This document shows, one piece after another, positions 31,554-41,046 of a stretch of DNA of 64,000 nucleotides. The stretch comes from Poa pratensis (taxonomy: Eukaryota > Streptophyta > Magnoliopsida > Poales > Poaceae), in NCBI GenBank assembly GCA_947311845.1, contig CAMZMU010000096.1, positions 20,374,288 to 20,438,287 of the forward strand. The letters are read 5' to 3'. The position numbers and the translations under genes were made by a program. Position 1 is the stretch's first letter, and each line of letters starts with the position of its first letter. The notes below the pieces were generated by a model. That model ran no database searches, was not told where the DNA came from, and worked only from the letters and a program-made list of their open reading frames with translations.

Positions 31554-33163
31554 ATGGAGCTCGCTCTCGTCTTCTCGCTTCTCTTCGCCTCATGTCTCCA
31601 CGGTGTAGCCTCTGACTCGCGTTACTTCACCTCAATGTTTACCTTCGGAGACTCCTACATCGACACCGGCAACTTCGTGATCATGGCTGCTAATCCGACG
31701 GTGCCTGTGTGGCAGGACAAGCCTCCTTACGGCATGACCTTCTTTGGCCACCCTACGGGCCGCACCAGTGACGGGAGAGTCATTGTTGATTTCATCGGTA
31801 AGTCGCGCCAATCTGATCCGTTGTACCAAACGAACAATCTGCTGAAAATTTTGAGGGTGTAGTTTTTGGAAAAAATTGCGTACACGTTGTGTTCTGGCTC
31901 TGTACCGACACCTGTCCTTCCCATGTTTGCAGCCGAGGAGTTTGGTCTCCCTCTTCTTCCAGCCTCCCTGCAGAATAGCTCGGTCGTCTCCAGGGGCGTA
32001 AATTTTGCCGTAGGTGGTGCAACAGCGATGGACGTCGGCTTCTACGAGAGGAACAAGCTTGTTCAGTTCAAGCTTCTGAACAATTCTCTGAATGTGCAAC
32101 TCGGTTGGTTCGAGAAGCTTAAGCCGTCGATTCTCAACACTACGAAAGGCATGTGACATGTTCAGCAGTCTACTATAATTCTTGAAGTGTTTAATTCCTA
32201 CCGGTAAGGTAAGACACTAACCAACTGACTAATACAAACAGGGTCTAGAAACTGTTTCAGTAAAGCTCTCTTCTTCGTTGGGGAGCTTGGAGTGAATGAC
32301 TACAGCTTCGTATGGGGTGCCGGGAAGACTGAACACGAAGTGAGGTCATATGTACCCGAAGTCGTGAAGAAAATTACCATGGTCGTGGAGGTATATCTAT
32401 GATGTGCACATTCTTCAATTCTGACGTGGAGTATTTTTCACAACACAACATTTTTCGCGCTGCTACGTTAGGACTGTAACACGATTCAAAACATTTGCAC
32501 TTGAACGTACAGATGGTAATTTTGTTTTTGACATGACACATGGCTAAGCTAGTACTCTTATATTTGCACCACAGAGGCTCATCAACGAAGGCGCGGTATA
32601 CGTTGTGGTGCCAGGGAATCCACCAAACGGATGCTCACCCACCATGCTCACGATCCGCTCGAGCCTCAACAAGACGGAGAAATATGACCACATTGGCTGT
32701 CTAAGTGACATCAACCGCGTGGCTAGGCACCACAACTGGTTGCTCCGTGCGGCAATTCACTCTCTCAGGGTCAAGTATCCCCGTGCCACGATCATGTTCG
32801 CTGACTTTTACAACCCGATCATCTCAATCCTTCAAAACCCCAAACGTTTCGGTAATGATTTATAGAGATTTGTGCTACCTGCTTGCATCGCTGCAGTCAA
32901 CCTGAACATTTACTGAAATTGTTTGATATGCAGGTGTTGCCGGCGTGGACACGCTCCGTGCTTGCTGCGGTGGCGGTGGGAAGCACAACTGGAACGCAAG
33001 TGCCGTATGTGGAATGCCAGGGGTGACTTCTTGCAAGGACCCTTCGGCGTTCGTCAACTGGGACGGGGTTCACTTCACGGAGGCCACATACCGGTACATC
33101 GCCAAGGGGTGGCTCTACGGTCCTTTCGCCGATCCGCCCATACTCAATGCCATTATCCACTAA
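31554..33163 (+). CDS. GDSL esterase/lipase, five exons, apparently intact
   Basis: Exons 31554-31797, 31933-32148, 32242-32390, 32575-32851 and 32934-33163 give 371 residues, usual for plant GDSL enzymes. A signal peptide (residues 1-21, [20 protein letters not shown]) predicts secretion. Block I is [12 protein letters not shown] (nucleophile Ser in GDS, Tyr replacing the usual Leu), block II NFAVGGA, block III GVNDY, block [13 protein letters not shown] with the Asp-His of the triad. The [14 protein letters not shown] and [11 protein letters not shown] segments place it near sinapine-esterase/acetylajmalan-esterase-like members; the substrate is not predictable. Intron 2 must use a GC donor (AAAG/GCATGT), because the nearest GT alternative gives an immediate stop. 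It belongs to a tandem family with the copies at 8957 and 41047. Confidence 0.9.
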
Positions 33164-34130
33164 TTTGAGAGGAAGCCTGAAACGAACCAAAGGAGTGCAC
33201 TGATATAGTTGACATAATTTAGAAGGAATCAATAAATGTTTTGTAATAAGTCTGGCTTATATTGGATAAAATAGTAGAGAAATCATGCAATGGGGTAACT
33301 AGACCCATAGACATAGAAATAACTCAAACTTCAACACACTTGTAAGTTGCTTTACAGACGTGGAGAGAATGAATAATCTGAGGCAAATTGCACTAACTAT
33401 TGAATCCCTGACATTAGAGGTGGCGGAGGAATGCGTTGGGCAAAACCGCAAAAGATGTATTGCTAGATCTCAATAGCAGTGCACTCACCACCCTGACATA
33501 GTTACATTAAAAAATTGTCTGGGATCTCACAAAACATGAAAGAAAACATTCAAAACTAACACCCTTCAGTCTCTTCACGCGGAGAAAATGAAGGAAATAA
33601 AAACTACTCCAGAATGTACCCAAAATGGGTCCAGAAGCCTACCTGGGGAAGCTCGCATGTACCCACTAGACGTGGCATGGGATCCACAACTCTATTATCT
33701 ATAAAAGGCAGTAGATGTAAGTTACAATGTATTTCTTATTGTCATTCTTAACAACTATTGAAATTCATTAAATTTTAGTTGAAAAATATGTTGCTAAGAG
33801 AAGACGATTGAAAAATTGCTTGACAACATTTTTCCTTTTCCATTCTCTCTCATCCAACCAAACAAAAATCCAACGTGTCAACTCTAAGAGAAATCTTACG
33901 TCACCCCCGTTTTACATGTCCTTAAGTTGTCCAGCCATCCCAATCGAACATTTAGTATAAGAATTGATGCCAAGTATTCAGTCAAGTACTTCTAATCTGA
34001 TCAAATATCTTCCAACGTGCAAGTTTTCTCAGGTATATCTCAGTTCATATTCCTTGTCTACACCACCCTGTTCCAAAACCTTGTGCAAAGTTCCCTTTTG
34101 ACCGTGAATGATGTATCTGTACTCACTACA
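33164..34130. other. Downstream of the GDSL gene; contains duplicated GDSL upstream sequence
   Basis: No gene is seen. The segment at about 33920-34075 (TGATGCCAAGTATTCAGTCAAGTACTTC...) matches 40765-40880 upstream of the next GDSL copy, so part of a promoter region is duplicated here, on the other side of the CACTA element. Confidence 0.55.
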
Positions 34131-34184
34131 GGACGCGCCTGATACGCCGACGGCTGGAAGCCGTCGGCAAAAGCGAAGAAACCG

Positions 34185-35180
34185 TCGGAATTTTTTGCTT
34201 GGTTGTGTTAGGTTAGTCCATAGGAAGGTGGTAAATCAAAGTCTACACCAAACAAACACAAGATTCCATCCGGTTCGCCCGAAGGGGGAGTTTTCACCTA
34301 TACATGCAGAAACTCACTAGAGAGAAAGTGAAGTCGGTGAAGCCGGTCACACCCTGGAGTAGGATATTGGACATTTAAGACAGAAAACGCTCTTGTATAC
34401 ATATGGTATGGCACAACCTAGGTTTTGGTGGGGTTCCGACGGTCCGGGGACCCGCTTCGGCGAAACCCCGAATCCGCTGGAAAAACCCTAACGTTTCCGT
34501 CTACCCCCTAGATCGGAGCCGAGAGGGGGTAGGCCAGTGGACTTTTTTGCTTGGTTGTGTTAGGTTAGTCCATAGGAAGGTGGGAAACCAAAGTCTAACC
34601 CAAATAAACACAATATTCCATCTGGTTCGTCCGAAGGGGAGTTTTCACCTCTAAGTGCAGAAACTCACTAGAGAGGAAGTGAAGCCGGTGAAGCCGGTCA
34701 CACCCCGGAGTAGGATATTGGACATTTAAGACACAAAACACTCTTGTATACATATGGTATGGCACAACCTAGGTTTTGGTGGGGTTCCGACGCTCCGGGG
34801 CCCCGCTTCGGCGAAACACTGAATCCGCTGGAAAACCCTAACGTTTCCGTCTACCCTTTGACCGGAGCAGAGAGGGGGTAGGCCAGTGAATTTTTTTTTT
34901 GGTTGTGTTAGGTTAGTCCATAGGAAGATGGTAAACCAAAGTCTACACCAAATAAACACAATATTCCATCCGGTTCGCCCGAAGGGGGAGTTTTCACCTC
35001 TAAATGCAGAAACTCGCTAGAGAGGAAGTGAAGCCGGTCACACCCCGGAGTAGGATATTGGACATTTTCAAACACCCAACACACTTGTATACATATGGTA
35101 TGGAACCACCTAGGTTTGGGTGGGGTTCCGACGCTTCAGAGCCCCACTTCGGTGAAACCCTTGACAAGATTCGCGACGCC
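34185..35180 (-). repeat. Three tandem copies of a 350-bp unit
   Basis: Copies begin at about 34192, 34543 and 34892 with GGTTGTGTTAGGTTAGTCCA and include AAGCCGGTCACACC and CACCTAGGTTTTGGTGGGGTTCC-type segments. This is the same unit, in opposite orientation, as the tandem repeat at 2461-3090 in another CACTA. Confidence 0.85.
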
Positions 35181-36469
35181 ATTTTATGTGGGTGGAGACC
35201 GCTATACATAGTACCTACATACATAAAAACATAAAAATGAATAAAAACATATCTATTATATAATTAAAACACAGGATAACCAATGGCCAAGATTAAACAA
35301 CAATCAATGCACGGTTCAGATTGAAACAGAAAAGTAACGCGTGAAACTAACGCTAATTTTAATTTGGAAGGACACCGTAGAAGTTGGAGCAAAATAGGAC
35401 ACGTAGAGAAAACAATTAGCACCAGCATATTACGATGGAAAGAAATCAGGAGACACGCAAACAGATATAGATTACAGGGATACAGAGGAGACCCGAGGAT
35501 TCTTTCCGGCCGGACGTCCAGCGTACAGATGCGGTGGAGACACGACGAGTCGACGATTCTCTCCGGCCATCTGGCGCACGAGTTCGTCGGGTTCTAGGTT
35601 CATGGAGAAACTGGCACCGAATAATCAACGCCTTCTGACTCGCCATCACGCCGGCGTATACGATCCGGCAAGCCGCTCCGAAGACACTTAGCCGCAGCTG
35701 TCTCGCAGGCACGCGGCAGCATCTACCGGTGTTGACTCTGGCACCCAACAGGATTTCCTGCCACGCTTCAACGTCTTAACACACGCCCACTACTTGGATC
35801 AAGGTCGTGGACTTGGCCAGCATACGGAAGAAGATCACAACTGATGCATCACTCTACAATATACTGGCATCGAGTATCACGTGTTTATTAGAAGAATCAA
35901 CCAGGTATGTTTTCGGAGTAAAAGCACACAAAGAAGTACGTGATTAAAAGCATGTTATATGTGATGTACTGGCTGTTAGCTGCTAGCCTATACATATGTA
36001 TTTGTGAGATATAAATATGCATGTGGTTTAATTCTATAGATTGGATGTACGATCATGCCTGCTAGCCTATACATATGTATTTGTGCGATATAAATATGCA
36101 TGTGGTGTATATAAGTTAATTCAGGTTTAATTCTATAGATTGGATGTAGGAGTATATAAGTTAATTGCATTTATTTAACAAGCTCGCCATGAAAATGTAA
36201 TGCCACAGTGATGAATTGATCGGAAAGCATGGAGGCTGGTGCAGTTTTGACCACCAAGGATTGACACGAATCTAGATTGATGTTTGTTGGAGTTCGGAAC
36301 ATCTGTTTGTGCTTATAGTTTTTGGCCTGGCTGTTCTGGCAGTCGAGTGTGTTACACGAATGGGAAGGTAAGTTTTCAGCTGTAGCACTTGCATGTTTTC
36401 TAGCAATTTTGAAGCACGCAGGTTTTTAATTACATAAGCATATGCAAAAAAAAAATCCATTTGTTTTAG

Positions 36470-36677
36470 GTACGTGATGACTACGATTGTTTCATATGCG
36501 AGAAAAGGTGGACATGCTTTCGATCTATAGGAATTAAGCGAGTTCAGATATTCAATAAGAATTTATTTGATCCGGAGAACTCAATTAATTGGGCCATTCT
36601 GAGTCCACAATTGTTAATGTATCTGGATCAGCGGTGCTTTACCATTCAACCGTTCAAACTATCAAGTACGAAGTCAG
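36470..36677 (+). pseudogene. Captured-exon-like segment, copy 1
   Basis: A 208-base stretch open in one frame (VRDDYDCFICEKRWTCFRSI ... SINWAILSP ... TIQPFKLSSTKS) is bounded by an acceptor-like TTGTTTTAG and a donor-like G/GTTTGT. A second copy of the same length, also open, is at 37381-37588. I do not recognise the parent gene. Confidence 0.5.
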
Positions 36678-37380
36678 GTTTGTACACACTACACAAAACT
36701 CACTTTCATATTGAGTGTCAGTGTATTTTAAGTGTTGTTTATACCTTCTATTTACAAACACTTTATACAACAACACTGGCAAATAATATATTCCAGAATT
36801 TGTAGATCAATCAATAAATATTGGAGTATACATGTTTATAGCCGGTTTCAAGGTCTCTCTGGTCCGGAAATATAGGTTTATATTTAGATTCTCTTACAAT
36901 TTTCTTCAAAAGAATATGATTCTAATTTTTTTTGCGGCTATGAATCTTTATTTACTGCGTGGATACATAATGCAACTCATTTGAAGAATCAAATTTGGAA
37001 CAAACTCGATGTGAAATCAAGAAAGCGGATGGATTTCAGAATAAAATCTAGGGGCATATAAGTTAATTGCATTTATTTAACAAGCTCGCCATGAAAATGT
37101 AATGCCACAGTGTTGGATTGATCGGAAAGCAGGGAGGCTGGTGCAGTTTTGACCACCAAGGATTGACACGAATCTAGATTGATGTTTTGTTGGAGTTCGG
37201 AACATCTGTTGGAGCTTATAGTTTTTGGCCTGGCTGTTCTGGCCTTCTGGCAGTTGAGTGTGTGTTACACGAATGGGAAGGTAAGTTTTCAGCTGTAGCA
37301 CTTGCATGTTTTCTAGCAATTGAAGCACGCAGGTTTTTATTTACATAAGCATATGCAAAAAAAAATTCCTTTTGTTTTAG

Positions 37381-37588
37381 GTACGTGATGACTATGATTG
37401 TTTCATATGCGAGAAAAGGTGGACATGCTTTCGATCCATAGGAATTAAGCAAGTTCATATATTCAATATGGATTTATTTTATCTGGAGAACTCAATTAAT
37501 TGGGCCATTCTGAGTCCACCATTGTTCATGTATCTGGATCAGCGGTGCTTTACCATTCAACAGTTCAAACTATCAAGTACGAAGTCAG
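37381..37588 (+). pseudogene. Captured-exon-like segment, copy 2
   Basis: Same length, borders and frame as the copy at 36470-36677, with about a dozen base changes, several of them amino-acid changes (for example VQIFNKNLFD versus VHIFNMDLFY). The frame is still open. Confidence 0.5.
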
Positions 37589-39300
37589 GTTTGTACACAC
37601 TACACAAAACTCACTTTCATATTGAGTGTCAGTGTATTTTACCGTGTTGTTTATACCTGCAATTTACAAACACTTTATACAACAACACTGGCAAATAATA
37701 TATTCCAGAATTTGTAGATCAATCAATAAATATAGGAGTATACATGTTTATAGCCGGTTTCAGTGACATGGTGCCGTATATGATACATGAGTTGTGCCAT
37801 ATTGACTAAATGGTCTGGGTGCTACTGCATTTTAACTTTATTCCTTAGTGCTTTATTGTGCTCCCTCCGCCCATCTCTTGAGATAAATGCTTTATGCGTA
37901 CTATGGTTTATAATTAAATAAGAGAGAAACATGCTGGCAGCTTAATAAGTGAATAATGTATTAGATAGACTCTCTTAGGTCGAAATTGCTTCCTAGGACG
38001 AAATATACAGGAAAAATATACTGCTAACTGTACCTCCCTCGCCCCGTAATACAATTTCTAAGCAGATGAAATGGCATATCTGTATTTTATTCGGAAGGAA
38101 GCTTCCAGATGATAAATATCAGAGTACTCTATCCCCTTGCGGTAACAATATAATATCCCTCTAAGGTAGACATATATTTGAATAAGACTATATTCTGCCA
38201 TGGGCAATTATATGTGGCATTATCAAGAGTCACAAACAAAAAAGGATTGGGGCTGCTAATCGATGAAAATGACTGTCCAAGTGAATATAGCGCAAACTTC
38301 CAATTAATATAAGCACGTTCCTGCTTGCTTAGCATAGTTCAAATGTATTTCCTGGACTTGATTCATTTTCATGATCATAATATTTCAATTTATTATTTAT
38401 GTACATTTGAACTAATTCTAGATAATGAGTACACCATATCTCATCCTCTCCTCTGATCTCTCTAAAGCTACAAACATTGACAACAACAATCAACAGCTTC
38501 CCCCCGCAAATAAATAAACAATCAACAGCTAACTTCACTACAACTTTCAATGAAATTTGAGGTTTCAGGACCATATTTGTCATAACCTTGATTTTGGGAG
38601 CCTCGGGCATCAGGTTGGGCAAGATTGTTGTCTGTGGATTTGTTTGCAGCACAATTGATATTGTCGCGAGGAGAGCAAAGATGAAATTGATGGTCTTATA
38701 ATAAATAGGCAAGAAGTTGTGTTTCTTAAATCTTTTTTATATTGCACATGCGAATGGTGAGGTTATTGACGTGCACAATAGCTCTTCTTTCTCAGCCACA
38801 TACAACATATTAATCACGGCAAGTTTGATAAAGTTAAACAAGGAGTTGCAGGATTTGGAGCCACTAATTAGTTTGGGTTACGCATACACAACTGCTTAGA
38901 AGTTACAACGTCATATATGCATGTTATTGTTAGCCAAGGATCATTCCTAAGTAATGACTAGAACACATACAACATGGCGATCTTACTTAACGTTACAAAA
39001 AAAAGAAAAAAACGAGCAGCTCAAGTAAGTTTATTTTTTATGTACAACACGCAGGCTAAAGTATGCAGCTATATATTAGAGACTTTCCTGGCTTCCTGGG
39101 CTACGTATGCACAATGGCAACATAGATACCCAGCGGAAGAGAAAACACTTGGATAAAAGTCGTTGCCTCTACACGGCCAGCAATTAATATCTAAAGGTAA
39201 TTGGTCCTTTTTTTGGGGTCATTGGTCTTGACTTGCTATTCTGACTGTTTTGGACTCCATAGTAAGGTGCTCTCTCGATTGTTCTCTATTTGGAATTTAG

Positions 39301-39476
39301 CTTGATGATGCATTCTGGAATGAGGCGAATGCTGTTTTTAAGGAGTGTAATGCTCAGATGCTGCCAACAGCAATGATGAGGAGCTGAACGAAATGGAGGA
39401 AGAGGATAGCTTGGTGCTGTCGTATGGTGATGGTTCCTTTCTGCCAGGTATATTCATCGGAGATGACGGCGTCAAG
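39301..39476 (+). pseudogene. Captured-exon-like segment, frameshifted
   Basis: It is bounded by an acceptor-like TGGAATTTAG and a donor-like AAG/GTAAGG. The first half is open as LDDAFWNEANAVFKECNAQM and the second half, in a different frame, as SNDEELNEMEEEDSLVLSYG and beyond. One frame shift near 39360 separates them. The acidic, non-repetitive protein sequence looks like a real exon; its parent gene is unknown. Confidence 0.45.
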
Positions 39477-39959
39477 GTAAGGTAATATCTATGGGGTATG
39501 TCGTTTATTTTATTTTATTGATATCTGGGAAAGAAACTTACGAAAATTCCACTAAATGCCATTGTGCTGTTAGGTTGGGGGAACCCGGTTCCTTTAAATT
39601 GGAGAGCACGTGTAACTTTCTTCAACTCATGTTTTCCCCTACCCAAAACTAAGAATGTACAGAAATTAGTCGATTTTTTCGTACCAACAATCTAAAAATA
39701 TGATTTATAGATTAATATTTAGCAAAATGCTACTTTAATGGCCAAGAGGTATACTTCATGTACAACCATCTCTTTGTATCAATTAATTGCATATATTAAT
39801 TCTATTATAGTGACGGATTAGATCAGTTAACAATTAGAGTAGAGATCACACAAAAGAAAATATAATAATATAAATGTACTTTGTGAATCTAGCCGCGCAA
39901 ATGCGCGGGCCAACCAGCTAGTTAAACTTAATTGAGAGTAATAAATAAAATACATAAAA

Positions 39960-40345
39960 ATAAAATATAAAAAACTTGGTATCTATGCCGATGGCCAAGC
40001 CGTCGGCGTATCTATATCAATTAAAACGAATATAGTACGTTCAAGATAAAAAAACATAGTAACTATGCCGACGGTAAAATCGTCGGCGTATCTATATCAA
40101 TTAAAACGAATATAATACGTTGAAGATAAAAAAACATAGTAACTATGCCGACGGTAAAGCCGTCGGCGTATCTATATGCAAAAAAAAAGTCCAAAAACCC
40201 CATTTATCTTTACGCCGACGGCGCGTCGGCGTTTGCATTTGTACGCCGAGGGCCTTCTGTACGTCGACGGCCAGGTCGCCTGGCTGGCCTCGCCGCGGTA
40301 TACGCCGACGGTCCCGACAAATAGCCCTTGGCGTATAAAATTGAT
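39960..40345. repeat. Right sub-terminal repeats of the 6.2-kb CACTA
   Basis: Units of ATGCCGACGGTAAAGCCGTCGGCGTATC recur at about 39987, 40064 and 40145 (spacing about 77-81 bases, with a shared ATATCAATTAAAACGAATAT spacer). Denser GCCGACGG motifs follow up to the TIR. Confidence 0.85.
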
Positions 40346-40376
40346 GTCGGCGTACTCTCTCATTCCTGTAGTGACT

Positions 40377-41046
40377 AGTGGGTGTATTGGTGCACCAGAA
40401 AACACATCTAACGATCATGAAGAAAATCGTCACGGCCTTCATTTCCTACATCTTTCGTAGATTCCGAACCTACGGTTTTTTATAATGTTTTTGCCCCGGA
40501 ACTACTTGCCCGGTCACTTCCGTTGCTGTACTTGTCGATCCTTGTATGGGGTCAACTCTTCCGAAGTGTGCTCCATGCCCTGATCGCCGATGCTTTCTCT
40601 CCGAAAAGGAGATGACGCCTACTTGATGGCAACTTGACAAGGGCAACGGCATCTGATACTTCTCAGTTTCAGATTGCGATTCCACACACACACTCTCTAC
40701 CAAAAAAATGATCACGATTGCTTGGCAAGGAAATTTTTGTCTAGATGTCACGATCGAACATTTAATTATATATAAGCAGTGATGCCAATGATTTAGTCAA
40801 GTACCTCTAATCTGACCAAACATCTACTTGATAATTCCAATGTGCATTTTTTCACTGGTATATCTCAGTTCGTATTCATTATCTATACTAACCACCTCAA
40901 TAAAATATCTAGAGAAGGACAGCTAGCCACCCGCTTGACAATGTAGACGCTCTCAGTTTAATGAATAGCAGCCGGGAAGGACAGCTATAACTACTCCTCG
41001 TGTGGCTTTGACTCCTCCATCAGCATTCCAAGCTGTAGTAGTAGCC
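40377..41046 (+). promoter_or_regulatory. Upstream region of the third GDSL copy
   Basis: It is homologous in patches to the upstream regions of the other two copies: AAAAGGAGATGACGCCTACT (40604) matches about 9985; 40765-40880 matches 33920-34075; ATAGCAGCCGGGAAGGACAGC and ATTCCAAG close to the ATG match 31465-31540. It is therefore the probable promoter and leader. No TATA box is certain. Confidence 0.5.

Larger units (their letters stand above)
36160..37765 (+). repeat. Direct duplication of about 700 bp, period about 902 bp, inside the Helitron
   Basis: AGCTCGCCATGAAAATGTAA begins matching stretches at 36181 and 37083 that remain near-identical up to ATAGCCGGTTTCA (about 36852 and 37764). 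Differences are scattered substitutions and small indels. A smaller duplication (GCCTATACATATGTATTTGT) occurs at 35987 and 36065. Confidence 0.85.
35252..39921 (+). mobile_element. Non-autonomous Helitron, 4670 bp
   Basis: It starts with TC (TCTATTATATAATTAAAACA) directly after an A. It ends with CTAG before a T, fitting insertion between A and T with no target duplication. Thirteen bases before the end is a GC-rich hairpin, CCGCGCAAATGCGCGG (39893-39908), the standard Helitron 3' signature. It has no Rep/helicase gene. It carries a large direct duplication (period about 902 bp) and segments that look like captured host exons (36470-36677, 37381-37588, 39301-39476). Confidence 0.9.
34134..40373. 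mobile_element. Non-autonomous CACTA transposon, 6240 bp, carrying a Helitron
   Basis: Termini are CACTACAGGA and TCCTGTAGTG, with ACT duplicated on both sides (34131-34133, 40374-40376). Sub-terminal motifs are of the GCCGACGGC / GCCGTCGGC type (34146-34170 and repeatedly at 39985-40345), a different family from the two elements to the left. The left part contains three 350-bp tandem repeats; the middle is a 4.67-kb Helitron. No transposase is seen. Without the Helitron the element would be about 1.57 kb. It separates two GDSL genes and lies about 670 bases upstream of the second. Confidence 0.9.

Noticed and set aside
37861..38110. Possible Stowaway MITE starting CTCCCTCCGCCCATC inside the Helitron
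   Set aside because: Only one MITE-like end is present; no matching inverted end or TA duplication found.
38329..38712. 127-residue minus-strand ORF with a hydrophobic start inside the Helitron
   Set aside because: Looks like a signal peptide at first, but no recognisable domain or splice signals and nothing similar in the rest of the element.
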